Shown here piece by piece: positions 8,569 through 17,500 of a DNA stretch of 64,000 nt. Origin of the DNA: Solimicrobium sp040544425 (GTDB taxonomy: Bacteria; Pseudomonadota; Gammaproteobacteria; Burkholderiales; Burkholderiaceae_D); NCBI GenBank assembly GCA_040544425.1, contig JBEONO010000002.1:62001-126000 (forward strand), in the 5' to 3' direction. Every line of letters starts with the position of its first letter. The stretch's first letter is position 1. The notes beneath the pieces were generated by a model, which saw only the letters and a program-made list of their open reading frames with translations, did no database searches and was not told where the DNA came from. A program made the position numbers and the translations under genes.

Positions 8569-9872
8569 TTATAGTGCATTTTCACTTCATTTTTCACTGA
8601 CGAATCCAGTATTTGCGCAGCCTGTCTGGGCGTCGTCTTTTTCAGCAGCACATCCTGGATCAGCGGGTGAAGGCTGTCGATGGTGTTAGCCGGGAGGAAC
8701 GAATAGTACAGACCAACTGTGACCGGAAAGCTACGTACCGTATTCGTGTAGGCGGCAATCTGTGCTTCACCTAGTCCTTGCGCTGACTCCTGTTTAAATG
8801 GCGAAATATTGTGGCGTTTTTTCTGCAACAGAGGAAAGCCGGGACCGGCGATAAATTCCAGAAAGCGCAGTGCGGCGGCTTTATTTACCGTATCACACAC
8901 GGCAAAGCCGGTTTCACTTCCCACCACCGGCACCACGGTTTTACCCGGCTCATTCCAGGGTGGGATGAATACTCCGGTCTGAAAGCCGTTACCGTGCATC
9001 AGCCGACCGGAAGCCCAACTGCCCTGAAACGCCATGGCGACTTTGCCATCCGTGAACAATTTGATACCTTCGTCGTAATTGGTGCCCATGTAGCCACTTT
9101 GAACATAGCCTTTATCGGCCATCAACAGCATGCGCGCGAAAATATTGGCCACCTGGGGCGTATTCAGATTCAGGGTGCCATTGGCCATTTTTTCCTTCCA
9201 GGCCGGATCGCGCGCCACCACATTATTTCCAAAACCAAAACTGAATGGCCCATTGCCCAACATATTCGGAAAGCCGCCATTCCAGGCGACGGGGGTGAAG
9301 CCGGCGCGTTTGAGTTGTTCGCAGACGATCAGAAATTCATTGAAATCAGTCGGCAGTTTACGAATTCCTGCTTTGGCGAACATCTCCTGGTTGTAATACA
9401 TCAGCGTCGTTGCCACGCCGCCAGCAATGCCGACATGTTTTTTGCCGGGTGAAGTCCAGTCCGGCTTGAGGTTGTCCAGCATATTGTTCCAGGCCGCAGT
9501 CTGGCCGACATCGACCAGCACCCCGCGGTCGGCCAGCTCGCTGGCATAGGAATTGGGATTGACTGAAATGAAATCGGGCAGATTGCCGGAAGCAACCCGT
9601 GGTTTGATATTCTGTTCGACCGAATCACCGATCATGAACTGCACGTTGATGCTGATGTCTGGATTGCGTTTATTGAACTCGTCGCCGATCTGCAGCATCT
9701 CCTCGGGCCAGTCCGGTGCCCAGATCAGGGCGGTGACTGTGGTCCGATGTGCAAGATTAACGGGTTGAGAAGCACTGTTTTTTTGTTCACATCCGGACAA
9801 AACCGTGAATAAAAAAACAGCAAAAAAACCTAGCACGTGGCGACGTGAATTTTTCAACAATGATCGATGCAT
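8565..9872 (-). CDS. Extracellular solute-binding lipoprotein (ABC sugar-binding family 1 type)
   Basis: Periplasmic solute-binding protein of 435 aa from the ATG at 9872. The signal peptide ends in the lipobox LSGC, with Cys28 as the lipidation site. The body has typical type 1 features: WAPDWPEEML at the N-terminus, DFISVNPNSYASELADRG, LMYYNQEMFAKAGI, and GKVAMAFQGSWASG. The frame is open to 9944, but the lipoprotein signal fixes the start. No ABC permease or ATPase gene is nearby. Instead the gene overlaps a Cache-GGDEF-EAL gene, so it may act as a sensor partner rather than in transport. The substrate is unknown. Confidence 0.88.
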   Translation of the reverse strand: MHRSLLKNSRRHVLGFFAVFLFTVLSGCEQKNSASQPVNLAHRTTVTALIWAPDWPEEMLQIGDEFNKRNPDISINVQFMIGDSVEQNIKPRVASGNLPDFISVNPNSYASELADRGVLVDVGQTAAWNNMLDNLKPDWTSPGKKHVGIAGGVATTLMYYNQEMFAKAGIRKLPTDFNEFLIVCEQLKRAGFTPVAWNGGFPNMLGNGPFSFGFGNNVVARDPAWKEKMANGTLNLNTPQVANIFARMLLMADKGYVQSGYMGTNYDEGIKLFTDGKVAMAFQGSWASGRLMHGNGFQTGVFIPPWNEPGKTVVPVVGSETGFAVCDTVNKAAALRFLEFIAGPGFPLLQKKRHNISPFKQESAQGLGEAQIAAYTNTVRSFPVTVGLYYSFLPANTIDSLHPLIQDVLLKKTTPRQAAQILDSSVKNEVKMHYK

Positions 9873-10240
9873 ATGCAGCTTCTGGTTTGATTCTATAAAA
9901 CTTCCGCGGCCTCGTGCTTGCATGGCTGGCGGGCTCGGCAGCAATATCCATCAATTCATATTAGCAGCGGTTTTTTATTACGCAATGTTTGGGTGATGAT
10001 TTGCCTGCGTTGAAGCTGATCAGTGTGCAGATCTGAAAGCGATCACTGGCTTTACCGTTTAAAAAATTTGAACGATGTCATCAAATTCCCTGTCGCGTTC
10101 CACAACCGATCGATGCAATACTCAGTTGCATTCAACAATACGGATCAACGCAATCGATTAAATCCTGTTGCGGAACAATGGCAAGCATACGGCCCTGGCC
10201 CATGCCTATAACCCAAACCCTCATTTTTTAGGAAACAGTC
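9873..10240. other. Divergent intergenic region
   Basis: 368 bases between the solute-binding lipoprotein (minus) and the flavodoxin-like gene (plus), so it should hold both promoters. The only clear structure is an inverted repeat ATGCAA-N7-TTGCAT at 10113-10131, a possible operator. No convincing small gene was seen. Confidence 0.5.
10113..10131. promoter_or_regulatory. Inverted repeat, possible operator
   Basis: ATGCAA-N7-TTGCAT, perfect 6-base arms, 110 bases upstream of the flavodoxin-like gene. The size and spacing fit a dimeric regulator site. No regulator can be named. Confidence 0.3.
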
Positions 10241-10795
10241 ATGGTAAAAGTAAGCGTGGTATATCACTCAGGCTATGGTCACACCAAGCGCATGGCCGAA
10301 GCCGTTGCAGCAGGTGCAAACGCGACCCTGATCGCAATCGATGCAGAAGGCAATCTGCCTGACGGCGGCTGGGAAACACTCAATACCAGTGACGCAATCA
10401 TCATGGGCAGTCCGACCTACATGGGCATGGTGTCCTGGCAGTTCAAAAAATTTGCCGATGCCTCCTCCAAAGCCTGGTTCGGCCAGCAATGGAAAGACAA
10501 GGTATTTGCGGGATTTACCAACAGCGCCTCGATGAACGGCGACAAACTGTCGACCCTGCACTATCTGTTCACCCTGTCGATGCAGCACAGCGGGATCTGG
10601 GTAGGTACCGGCATGATGCCGAGCAATGCCAAAGCGGCACAGCGCAATGACCTCAACTACCTCGCATCGTCGAGTGGCGCAATGGCGCAATCGCCTTCCG
10701 ACAGCAGCCCGGATGAAATGTTGCCAGGTGATCTGGAGACTGCAACGCAGTTTGGCAAACGTGTCTTTGAGGTCACGACCAAGGTCACAGCTTAA
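10241..10795 (+). CDS. Flavodoxin-fold NAD(P)H:quinone oxidoreductase (WrbA/FMN-reductase-like)
   Basis: FMN-binding oxidoreductase of 184 aa, probably a two-electron quinone reductase in the cytoplasm. The N-terminal VYHSGYGHTKRMAEAV (residues 7-22) is the FMN phosphate-binding loop. SDAIIMGSPTYMG (about 49-61) and the FTNSASMNGDK segment match the WrbA/flavodoxin_2 group. It is slightly shorter than WrbA (about 200 aa). It is a single-gene unit with its own intrinsic terminator directly after the stop. The exact electron acceptor cannot be told from sequence. Confidence 0.85.
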   Translation: MVKVSVVYHSGYGHTKRMAEAVAAGANATLIAIDAEGNLPDGGWETLNTSDAIIMGSPTYMGMVSWQFKKFADASSKAWFGQQWKDKVFAGFTNSASMNGDKLSTLHYLFTLSMQHSGIWVGTGMMPSNAKAAQRNDLNYLASSSGAMAQSPSDSSPDEMLPGDLETATQFGKRVFEVTTKVTA

Positions 10796-10821
10796 TTTGA
10801 GACAGTACTGGTTTTAAATGA

Positions 10822-10855
10822 TGGGTGAAGGAGAAATCCTTCACCCATTTTTTTT
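10822..10855 (+). terminator. Intrinsic terminator after the flavodoxin-like gene
   Basis: Perfect 11-base stem TGGGTGAAGGA / TCCTTCACCCA closing a GAAA tetraloop, followed by an eight-T run. It sits 27 bases after the stop codon and 12 bases before the end of the convergent EAL gene. Confidence 0.93.
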
Positions 10856-10866
10856 GGACGATTTTT

Positions 10867-12618
10867 CTAACTTCTGCGCGGCTCTAAAAAATAACTGTTA
10901 CCGCTGATTTTTTTTGCTTCTTTCTTCGCACTGGCCATTGCGGCCGCCACGTCATGACGTGAGCTGAATCGGTCCGGATCGATCGGCACCACGCCCAGCG
11001 ACAAACTCACCAACATATGAAACGAATCGTTGCCCTTGCGGTCTTCGCTGTAATAGCCGCCCGCCTTCACGTGTTCATTCCTGAAATGACGTTTGATGGA
11101 CTGTTCAAAAAGACTCAGGACGTTCCGACACTTTTGTTCATAATCGTCGCCCTTGAATAAAATGATGAAATCATCACCGCCGATATGACCGACAAAATCA
11201 CCATCGTCCGAACAATAGCGCACGATGATTTCGCCACATAACTGAATAATGTCATCGCCCTTTTGATAGCCATATACATCGTTATAAGGCTTGAAAAAAT
11301 CCAGGTCCGCATAACAGGCGTGGAATCGCGTGCCCAAGGACAGCAGGTAATCGATACGTTCATTGATCAACACATTGCCCGGCAATTGGGTTAAGGGGTT
11401 CGCCAGTTTTGCGGCATTAATCTGCAGCTGGGTGATTTCACGCATCAGGTCCTGTCCATTACCCATGCCGAGATATTTGCCGTCGGAGGTGATCACAAAA
11501 CCATTGATCAAATGCTGTTTGTCACCGTCCGCAACCAGCTGACTCAGATTTTGCAGGCTGGTACTTTTATCAACGATCAGAACATTTTCACTCATCAAAT
11601 AGGCGCATGATTTTTTTCCATGCAGCTCGCGTTGATAGGGCTTGGCGAAACTGCCCAGCACGGTTGATTTTGTGATCAGCCCCAGCGGCAGGCCGTTTTC
11701 AACCACGGGCACCACTTCCAGCTCCGTTGCGGTCGTGAACAAATCGTAAATCTCATTGCAGGTCATCCCGGACGACACCGCAGCAATTTTCCTGGACAGC
11801 TTTTCTGCTGAAGCCGGCAGGCAATGATTACCCATTGTTACCAGCTTCTTGCTGCGCAACTGAAGCAGGAAATCGGCGACCTCAGCCGGAAGACGGGCCA
11901 GTGGCCTTGCCACCGGACGCGCGATGAAATAACCCTGACCATATTCGATGCCAGCTTTGGCTACAAAGGCCAGCTCACTGTGCGTCTCAATGCCTTCCGC
12001 GATTACCGCTGCGCCAGATTTCTCGGCAATTTCCTTGATTGAACGCACGAACTGCTGCTTTAAGGGATCAAGATTAATCCCCTGAATAAAGTGCATGTCA
12101 ATCTTGATAAAGTCGGGCCGTATTTCAGACCACATGCGCATGTTCGAAAAACCTTCACCCAAATCATCAATCGCGACCTGATAGCCGAGATCACGGTAGC
12201 GTTGCAGCGCTGCGCGCAAGCCAACATAATCGATCGAGGGGCTCGATTCGGTCAGTTCGATCACGATATTTGACGGAGCAAGACCAGCAGTAGCGACGGC
12301 ATTGGCTACCCGTTCTATTTCATCGATGGTTCCGGTAATGAGATGGGGGCTGACATTGATGAACAATTTGCCGGACAGACCGAGTTTAAAAAACTGTTCA
12401 CCGAGGACATCTCTGCACAATCTTTCGGTTTCCAGCAGCATGCCGTGTTCGCGCGCGCAGTTGAAAAGATGGATGGGAGAATGGATCGGGGAGTCGGACG
12501 GACCGCGAATCAACCCTTCGTATCCATATATCTTTGCGTCCTGAAGGTTGACCACCGTCTGGAACAGTCCCGATACTTCGCGCTCTCTTAAGAGCCGCGT
12601 AAGTCTTTCTCTCAACAT
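10867..12618 (-). CDS. EAL-CBS-GGDEF cyclic-di-GMP protein
   Basis: Soluble c-di-GMP turnover protein of 583 aa. It has an N-terminal EAL domain (about 1-250), a pair of CBS domains (about 270-390) and a C-terminal GGDEF domain (about 400-580). The EAL signature reads EGL (34-36), a common active variant; Asn88, ELTES, Asp150-Asp151, Lys172 and Glu208 are in place. The GGDEF signature is GGDDF (480-484) and no RxxD inhibitory site precedes it. The CBS pair suggests allosteric control by an adenine nucleotide (inference). The start at 12618 has AGGA 7 bases upstream. Confidence 0.9.
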   Translation of the reverse strand: MLRERLTRLLREREVSGLFQTVVNLQDAKIYGYEGLIRGPSDSPIHSPIHLFNCAREHGMLLETERLCRDVLGEQFFKLGLSGKLFINVSPHLITGTIDEIERVANAVATAGLAPSNIVIELTESSPSIDYVGLRAALQRYRDLGYQVAIDDLGEGFSNMRMWSEIRPDFIKIDMHFIQGINLDPLKQQFVRSIKEIAEKSGAAVIAEGIETHSELAFVAKAGIEYGQGYFIARPVARPLARLPAEVADFLLQLRSKKLVTMGNHCLPASAEKLSRKIAAVSSGMTCNEIYDLFTTATELEVVPVVENGLPLGLITKSTVLGSFAKPYQRELHGKKSCAYLMSENVLIVDKSTSLQNLSQLVADGDKQHLINGFVITSDGKYLGMGNGQDLMREITQLQINAAKLANPLTQLPGNVLINERIDYLLSLGTRFHACYADLDFFKPYNDVYGYQKGDDIIQLCGEIIVRYCSDDGDFVGHIGGDDFIILFKGDDYEQKCRNVLSLFEQSIKRHFRNEHVKAGGYYSEDRKGNDSFHMLVSLSLGVVPIDPDRFSSRHDVAAAMASAKKEAKKISGNSYFLEPRRS

Positions 12619-12757
12619 TGCTATCCTGCGTGTGGTATTGGATTAGTAATTTCCCGACTATCCGCGATCAACCGTCGGGGGGCGCCATTGTACCATCGTA
12701 TTCAAAGCGGTTGACAAAGCTGGATTCCGGGCAAAGTTTATCGGCAACTGGCAGTGC

Positions 12758-13297
12758 CTATTTGATTAATTTCAGTGCCTCTCTGAACTTGGGATGATCA
12801 CTGTTGCGCAACCACTCAAACATGATCATTTCAGAAGTCACGATGTCGGCACCGGCAGCGCGCGCCCGATCGATCGCCACTGCTTTATTCAGGTCGAGCC
12901 TGGAACCAATCGCATCCACAACCAGCCTGACCCGCCACTGTCTGTCCAGCAGCCCCAGCACGGTTTGCAGCACGCAGATATGGGCTTCACAGCCGACGAC
13001 AATCAATTCATTTCGCCCGGCTTGCAGCGAACTCAACAAGTCGGCACTGGCGGTTGCGTCAAAATCATTTTTTTGTATTGTCCGGTCAGGCATGGCAGCG
13101 ATGTCTGCAACCGTAGGACCCAATCGCAGCGGCTGCTGTTCAGTGGCAATGATCGGAACGCCAAACAGTTTGGCGGCCTGCGCCAAAATCAGCGCCCGTT
13201 TTAAAACTGTTTCGCCATCAGAAATTACCGGCATCAACTTCTGTTGCAGATCGATGATGATCAGCATGGACCGCGACGGCTCACATAAATAATGCAT
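12758..13297 (-). CDS. Isochorismatase-family cysteine hydrolase
   Basis: Cytoplasmic hydrolase of 179 aa in the isochorismatase/nicotinamidase superfamily, YcaC-like subgroup. The catalytic triad is visible: Asp16 in IIDLQQK, Lys76 in QKNDFDA, and Cys108 in VGCEAHICVLQT. The substrate is not known for this subgroup, so no reaction is assigned. It stands alone, 139 bases upstream of the EAL-CBS-GGDEF start and in the same direction. Confidence 0.88.
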   Translation of the reverse strand: MHYLCEPSRSMLIIIDLQQKLMPVISDGETVLKRALILAQAAKLFGVPIIATEQQPLRLGPTVADIAAMPDRTIQKNDFDATASADLLSSLQAGRNELIVVGCEAHICVLQTVLGLLDRQWRVRLVVDAIGSRLDLNKAVAIDRARAAGADIVTSEMIMFEWLRNSDHPKFREALKLIK

Positions 13298-13626
13298 TAA
13301 TTTGCTCTCATGGTTAATTTACGGTGGGACTTTCCAGATGGTTGACCACGATACCCTGTCCCGCCAAGCTCTGTAATTTCTATCGGCCAGCAACCGGGCC
13401 ATTGATATCTCGATCCTTGCTGGTGCCAGATCTTGATTCAGGGCCAATCCAACTGCGCTGCATTGATTTTTTCGGGAGGGAACCAGTAAATAAATTTGTG
13501 TAAATGTCCACGGCCGGTTCACCTCTCATTGACGAAACTGGCCGATGGACATTCTAATCGATAGAGAATATGGGCATGATTATTCAGTATTAGCCTGAAC
13601 AACTCTGAGCAATTGGCCGTTTATTT
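13298..13626. other. Non-coding stretch
   Basis: About 330 bases between the isochorismatase-like start and the end of the small membrane protein gene. A 67-codon open frame at 13319-13522 (minus) has no recognisable start context or family features, so I do not call it. The right part becomes AT-rich. Confidence 0.4.
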
Positions 13627-14004
13627 CTAGACATTGTTGTACGTGAGATCAATTGGAGCTCGTGGTTCCATGGATAAAACGAAAGAATTCAAATAATTCG
13701 CTACACCACAACTAATTGCCGAGCCCAGAACCAAAGCACCTCCGACGATACACAAATCGGATTTGTCGCGACCATCTTCATCCAACGCGGCAATTGCAGT
13801 AAAAATTGCCAGCGCGCCGGCGGAACACACCGCCCCAGTCACCACCGAGCAGATCGAAAATCGATTTAAACATTTGCTAAACAATCTGGAATTTACCCCG
13901 CTTTGCGAAACCGGGAGTAACGTCGCCGTATAAGACCGGGGCGATGTGTTCGGCAGCAAGCTTGCAGACGGGCTTTTAGGTAAATTATTTTCGTTTGAAA
14001 TCAT
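13627..14004 (-). CDS. Small two-helix membrane protein, unknown function
   Basis: 125 aa, not recognised. The N-terminus is Ser/Pro/Asn-rich (about 1-45). Two hydrophobic segments follow, about 50-73 and 84-105, separated by a charged turn DEDGRDKSD. The start ATG at 14004 has GGAG 8 bases upstream, which supports a real gene. The surrounding 13.5-14.4 kb is visibly more AT-rich than its neighbours and ends at tRNA-Ser, so acquisition by transfer is possible. No mobility gene or flanking repeat was found. Confidence 0.55.
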   Translation of the reverse strand: MISNENNLPKSPSASLLPNTSPRSYTATLLPVSQSGVNSRLFSKCLNRFSICSVVTGAVCSAGALAIFTAIAALDEDGRDKSDLCIVGGALVLGSAISCGVANYLNSFVLSMEPRAPIDLTYNNV

Positions 14005-14334
14005 TATTCATTCTCCAAAATTTAAATTGATAAAGTTTTTCAAGTACCCACAATTGATGCATGACGAAATTAAAATATGCGATGTGCCCCGTCTATAAGT
14101 ATTTCTATTGCGCTGTATCACCCACCGAAATTTTCTGGGAATTTCACTTGCCGGATTAGTCTTCAAAACTACTGAATCGCGCAGCTTCAACTTTTTACCA
14201 TTCGCTGGGCGCTCATTTACGCGGCGAATTAAAATATTCACGATACGACCTATCGTTGATTTTGAAATTTTCGCGCCAGATGAATTGGAATTTTCAGAAA
14301 TAATCTGAAATGATGGGAGTGAGTTTTACCTATG
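14005..14334. other. AT-rich non-coding stretch
   Basis: About 330 bases between the small membrane protein start and the tRNA-Ser terminator. Open frames on both strands around 14008-14308 overlap each other and lack ribosome binding sites or family features. It should carry the promoter for the membrane protein, but no clear boxes were seen. Confidence 0.35.
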
Positions 14335-14359
14335 AAAAACGGCCCATTCGAGCCGTTTT
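14335..14359 (-). terminator. Intrinsic terminator of tRNA-Ser
   Basis: On the minus strand the stem AAAACGGC / GCCGTTTT with an 8-base loop is followed by T residues, about 33 bases after the tRNA 3' end. Confidence 0.8.
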
Positions 14360-14391
14360 GGTAAATCTTGAAATCTGCTGAAAATCATTAT

Positions 14392-14485
14392 TGGCGGAGA
14401 TCTAGGGATTCGAACCCTAGATGCAGGTTTAAGCCCACATGCTTCCTTAGCAGGGAAGTGCCTTCGACCACTCGGCCAGATCTCC
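14392..14485 (-). tRNA. tRNA-Ser (anticodon GCU)
   Basis: Acceptor stem GGAGATC / GATCTCC, D-arm with GGCCGAGTGG, anticodon loop CTGCTAA (anticodon GCT), a long variable arm typical of tRNA-Ser, T-arm GGTTCGAATCC, discriminator G and encoded CCA. 94 bases with CCA. It reads AGC/AGU codons. Confidence 0.97.
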
Positions 14486-14527
14486 ACACTCAAACAGTAA
14501 ATTTTCGCCTACCGTTAGAAGACCTGC

Positions 14528-14556
14528 ATCATAGCCGTCCCCTTGCTGCTGGTCAA
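14528..14556 (-). promoter_or_regulatory. Sigma70 promoter of tRNA-Ser
   Basis: TTGACC, 17-base spacer, TATGAT on the minus strand, about 43 bases before the tRNA 5' end. Both boxes match the consensus at 5 of 6 positions. Confidence 0.75.
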
Positions 14557-14584
14557 GAGTAAATCGGCACAATTTGCCAGGAAA

Positions 14585-15835
14585 TTAGGGATTTTCCATG
14601 CCGAATGCTTTGTGCAGGGAGCGAACGGCCAGCTCCATGTATTTTTCATCAATCAAAACCGAAATTTTGATTTCTGAAGTCGAAATCATCTGGATATTGA
14701 TTCCCTCTTCGGCCAGGGTCTGGAACATATGTGAAGCAATACCGACATGACTGCGCATACCCACACCAATCACCGACACTTTTGATACCTTCGGGTCGCC
14801 GATGATGCCGGTTGCATGAATCTTGTCTTTGACGTCATCCGCCAGTACCTGCATGGCCTGATTGTATTCGTTACGCGGCACGGTGAAGGTGAAGTCGGTT
14901 TTACCTTCGACCGATTGATTTTGAATAATCATGTCGACTTCAATATTGGCCTCGGCAATCGGGCCCAGAATCTGATACGCAATACCGGGACGATCCGGGA
15001 CGCCAAAAACGGTGATCTTTGCCTCATCACGATTAAACGCGATGCCTGTGATGGTAGCTTGTTCCATGTGGGTGTCTTCCTCAAACGAAATCAGAGTGCC
15101 GGAATTTGCTTCGATTTCCAGCGGTAATAATGGGTCGGTCAATGATGATAAAACGCGGGTGGGCATTCTATAGTTGCCGGCAAATTCGACCGAACGTATC
15201 TGCAGCACTTTCGAACCCAGCGACGCCATTTCCAGCATCTCTTCGAACGTGACAGTCTTGAGGCGACGCGCATCGGTCACCACGCGCGGATCGGTCGTAT
15301 AAACGCCGTCCACATCGGTGAAGATTAAACATTCCTGTGCATGTAATGCGGCAGCCACGGCAACGGCTGAGGTATCGGAACCGCCGCGGCCCAAGGTCGT
15401 AATATCGCCGTGTTCGTTCACGCCCTGAAAACCGGTGATGATCACGATTTTTCCGGCATCCAGATCGCGCTTGACCTTGATTTCATCGATGCTGGCAATG
15501 CGCGCTTTGGTATGAGAGTCGTCAGTCTTGATCGCAACCTGCCAGCCAGCATAGGAAACCGCGTCTTTGCCGATCGCTTGCAAGGCGATTGCCAGCAGGC
15601 CGACTGAGACCTGTTCGCCGGTTGAGGCAATCATGTCCAGCTCACGCGGATCGGGTTGCTCGCTCAGTTCTTTGGCCATGCCCAGCAGCCGATTGGTTTC
15701 CCCCGACATGGCCGACGGAACCACCACCACCTGATAACCGGCGTCGTGCCATTTGGCCACGCGCTTTGCGACGTTTTTGATGCGTTCGGTCGACCCCATC
15801 GAGGTGCCGCCGTATTTGTGTACGATTAAAGCCAT
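14585..15835 (-). CDS. lysC: Aspartate kinase LysC
   Basis: Phosphorylates aspartate, the first step towards lysine, threonine and methionine. 416 aa, the usual length of the single-function class. The kinase motif KYGGTSMGS is at residues 7-15 and GRGGSDTSAVAVA in the middle. Two ACT domains fill about 265-410, so feedback inhibition by lysine and/or threonine is expected. It lies 208 bases after tilS in the same direction and is followed by tRNA-Ser. Confidence 0.95.
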   Translation of the reverse strand: MALIVHKYGGTSMGSTERIKNVAKRVAKWHDAGYQVVVVPSAMSGETNRLLGMAKELSEQPDPRELDMIASTGEQVSVGLLAIALQAIGKDAVSYAGWQVAIKTDDSHTKARIASIDEIKVKRDLDAGKIVIITGFQGVNEHGDITTLGRGGSDTSAVAVAAALHAQECLIFTDVDGVYTTDPRVVTDARRLKTVTFEEMLEMASLGSKVLQIRSVEFAGNYRMPTRVLSSLTDPLLPLEIEANSGTLISFEEDTHMEQATITGIAFNRDEAKITVFGVPDRPGIAYQILGPIAEANIEVDMIIQNQSVEGKTDFTFTVPRNEYNQAMQVLADDVKDKIHATGIIGDPKVSKVSVIGVGMRSHVGIASHMFQTLAEEGINIQMISTSEIKISVLIDEKYMELAVRSLHKAFGMENP

Positions 15836-16043
15836 AGTTGATTAAAGACAGAAAGTGAGATGCAAACAATTGCAAAAAAACAGCCATGAACTGTACATGT
15901 TGCGACGCAGAATAACAAGCCTGGTTGATAGATTAAATAAGCTTATTACAGAATAGTATTAAGAAAAAGTGAACTTACCGGGCTCCAAACCGAAGATTAT
16001 GCAGTCAGTATGCAGAATTTCTGTTTTTTCTTTGAGCGGATTG

Positions 16044-17426
16044 TCAAAAACAAAATGACTGCTGTTCGACCCAATGCAGCGCGATGCAATCTTCGCCCTG
16101 CTCCAGAAATTTGCCATGCGAACCCACCCCAGCGGCGAACAGCAACTCTTTGCCGGTAAAAATAAATGGCAGACGTTCGCGCTGCCAATACGGGATGCCC
16201 AGACTTTGATAATGACTTTTCATATCACGGGTGGGCCGGTTAGGAGCCAACTTCAGGCGTTCACCACCCTGCCGCGGCCGCATTTCCAATTGTTGCGCCA
16301 ACAGCCAACTGCGCTTGATACCAAATTGTTCAGGCTCGACGGGATCGAAATGCATTACCCCACCAAACGCCGGAAATGGAATGCTCGCCTCGCCCTGCCA
16401 GACAAATTGTTGCGGGGCCGGGGCTTCCCTGGTCAAAGTCGAAATACTCAGTTGTTGACGATAACGATGCAGTTCAATATCACCGTGCCTGATGCAAACC
16501 TGCGCATCATCGCGCGCATGCAGGAGCTGTTTGCGCATTTCGGCCAAGCGCGCAGTCGAGGGCATTTGCACGTGATGCAGCGTGATCCAATACCGCAAGA
16601 CATGGTCGATGCGCGCATCCGGCAAAGTTTGCAATCGTGCCACATCCAGATGGGCGATGGCAGGATTGACCCGGCACAACTCAAAATCCTGCTGCGCCAG
16701 TTGCTCAATCAAGGCCAGATTGGATTGCGCGTGATGCGCAGTGCGGGCAAAGCGCGCCTGGTAGCCGGGAAAATATTCGGCCAGCAGCGGCATGATTTTT
16801 AAGCGCAACGTGTTGCGCGCATAACGGGTGTCGAGATTTGATTCGTCATCAATGTGGCTCAATTGATTGTCGCGGACGAATTGCTGCAATTCCTCGCGCG
16901 TACAATCGAGCAACGGGCGCGCGAGAATCAGGCTGTCGTTACCCAGCAGGTCGGGCGCCAGATGAGACTGCTGCATGCCGCATAACCCGGCAACACCGGA
17001 GCCACGCAATAATTGCAGCAACATGGTTTCGGCCTGATCGTCCTGATGATGCGCAGTGAGCAGAATATCTACCTGATGACGCGTAGCCAATTCACCGAGC
17101 GCGGCATAACGTTTACTGCGCGCGGTCGCCTCAACACCATCATCCTGCGTTGATCCGAGTTGGATGTGCGCGACTTCAAAGGGCAAATCCAATTCGATAC
17201 AACGCGCCTGGCAATGCTGTACCCAATCGTCGGCATTCGGACTTAATCCATGATGCACATGAAAAGCGCCCAAAAATACCTGCTGTTGTTTGGCGTAGCC
17301 TGCACACAAATGCAGCAATACTTCGGAATCGAGCCCGCCGCTGTACGCCACGGCCAGGCGCAGCGGGGCTTGGGTCGCAGTGCTGATGCGCTGCATGGCG
17401 AGGTCAAATCGGTTTACGATATTCAT
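16044..17426 (-). CDS. tilS: tRNA(Ile)-lysidine synthase TilS
   Basis: Converts C34 of the CAU anticodon of tRNA-Ile2 to lysidine using lysine and ATP, so it is normally essential. The PP-loop SGGLDS is at residues 29-34. The C-terminal substrate-binding domains are present, and the total of 460 aa fits. I start at ATG 17426. The frame is open to a GTG at 17468, but that would lie inside a hairpin. No clear Shine-Dalgarno sequence precedes the ATG. The gene follows accA in the same direction. Confidence 0.93.
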   Translation of the reverse strand: MNIVNRFDLAMQRISTATQAPLRLAVAYSGGLDSEVLLHLCAGYAKQQQVFLGAFHVHHGLSPNADDWVQHCQARCIELDLPFEVAHIQLGSTQDDGVEATARSKRYAALGELATRHQVDILLTAHHQDDQAETMLLQLLRGSGVAGLCGMQQSHLAPDLLGNDSLILARPLLDCTREELQQFVRDNQLSHIDDESNLDTRYARNTLRLKIMPLLAEYFPGYQARFARTAHHAQSNLALIEQLAQQDFELCRVNPAIAHLDVARLQTLPDARIDHVLRYWITLHHVQMPSTARLAEMRKQLLHARDDAQVCIRHGDIELHRYRQQLSISTLTREAPAPQQFVWQGEASIPFPAFGGVMHFDPVEPEQFGIKRSWLLAQQLEMRPRQGGERLKLAPNRPTRDMKSHYQSLGIPYWQRERLPFIFTGKELLFAAGVGSHGKFLEQGEDCIALHWVEQQSFCF

Positions 17427-17435
17427 AGAATGAGT

Positions 17436-17481
17436 AAAGGCAAGTTGCGCAGTATCTGACTGGCGCACACTTGCCTTTTTT
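17436..17481. terminator. Hairpin between accA and tilS
   Basis: Arms AAAGGCAAG (17436-17444) and CTTGCCTTT (17470-17478), with GCGC/GCGC pairing inside. Read on the plus strand it ends in a T-run; read on the minus strand, the coding direction, it lacks one. It stops 10 bases before the tilS ATG, so it may attenuate tilS or shape its leader rather than simply terminate accA. Confidence 0.5.
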
Positions 17482-17500
17482 AGGCTTGAATTCCAGCTTG

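Noticed and set aside
13319..13522. 67-codon minus-strand frame
   Set aside because: No ribosome site, no recognisable features, biased composition typical of non-coding DNA.
14392..14485. tRNA-Ser as an attachment site with a duplicated 3' end
   Set aside because: No copy of the tRNA 3' end was found in the AT-rich patch and no integrase is present.
15936..15947. Palindrome AATAAGCTTATT before lysC
   Set aside because: Short AT-rich palindrome of a kind expected by chance; no support as an operator.
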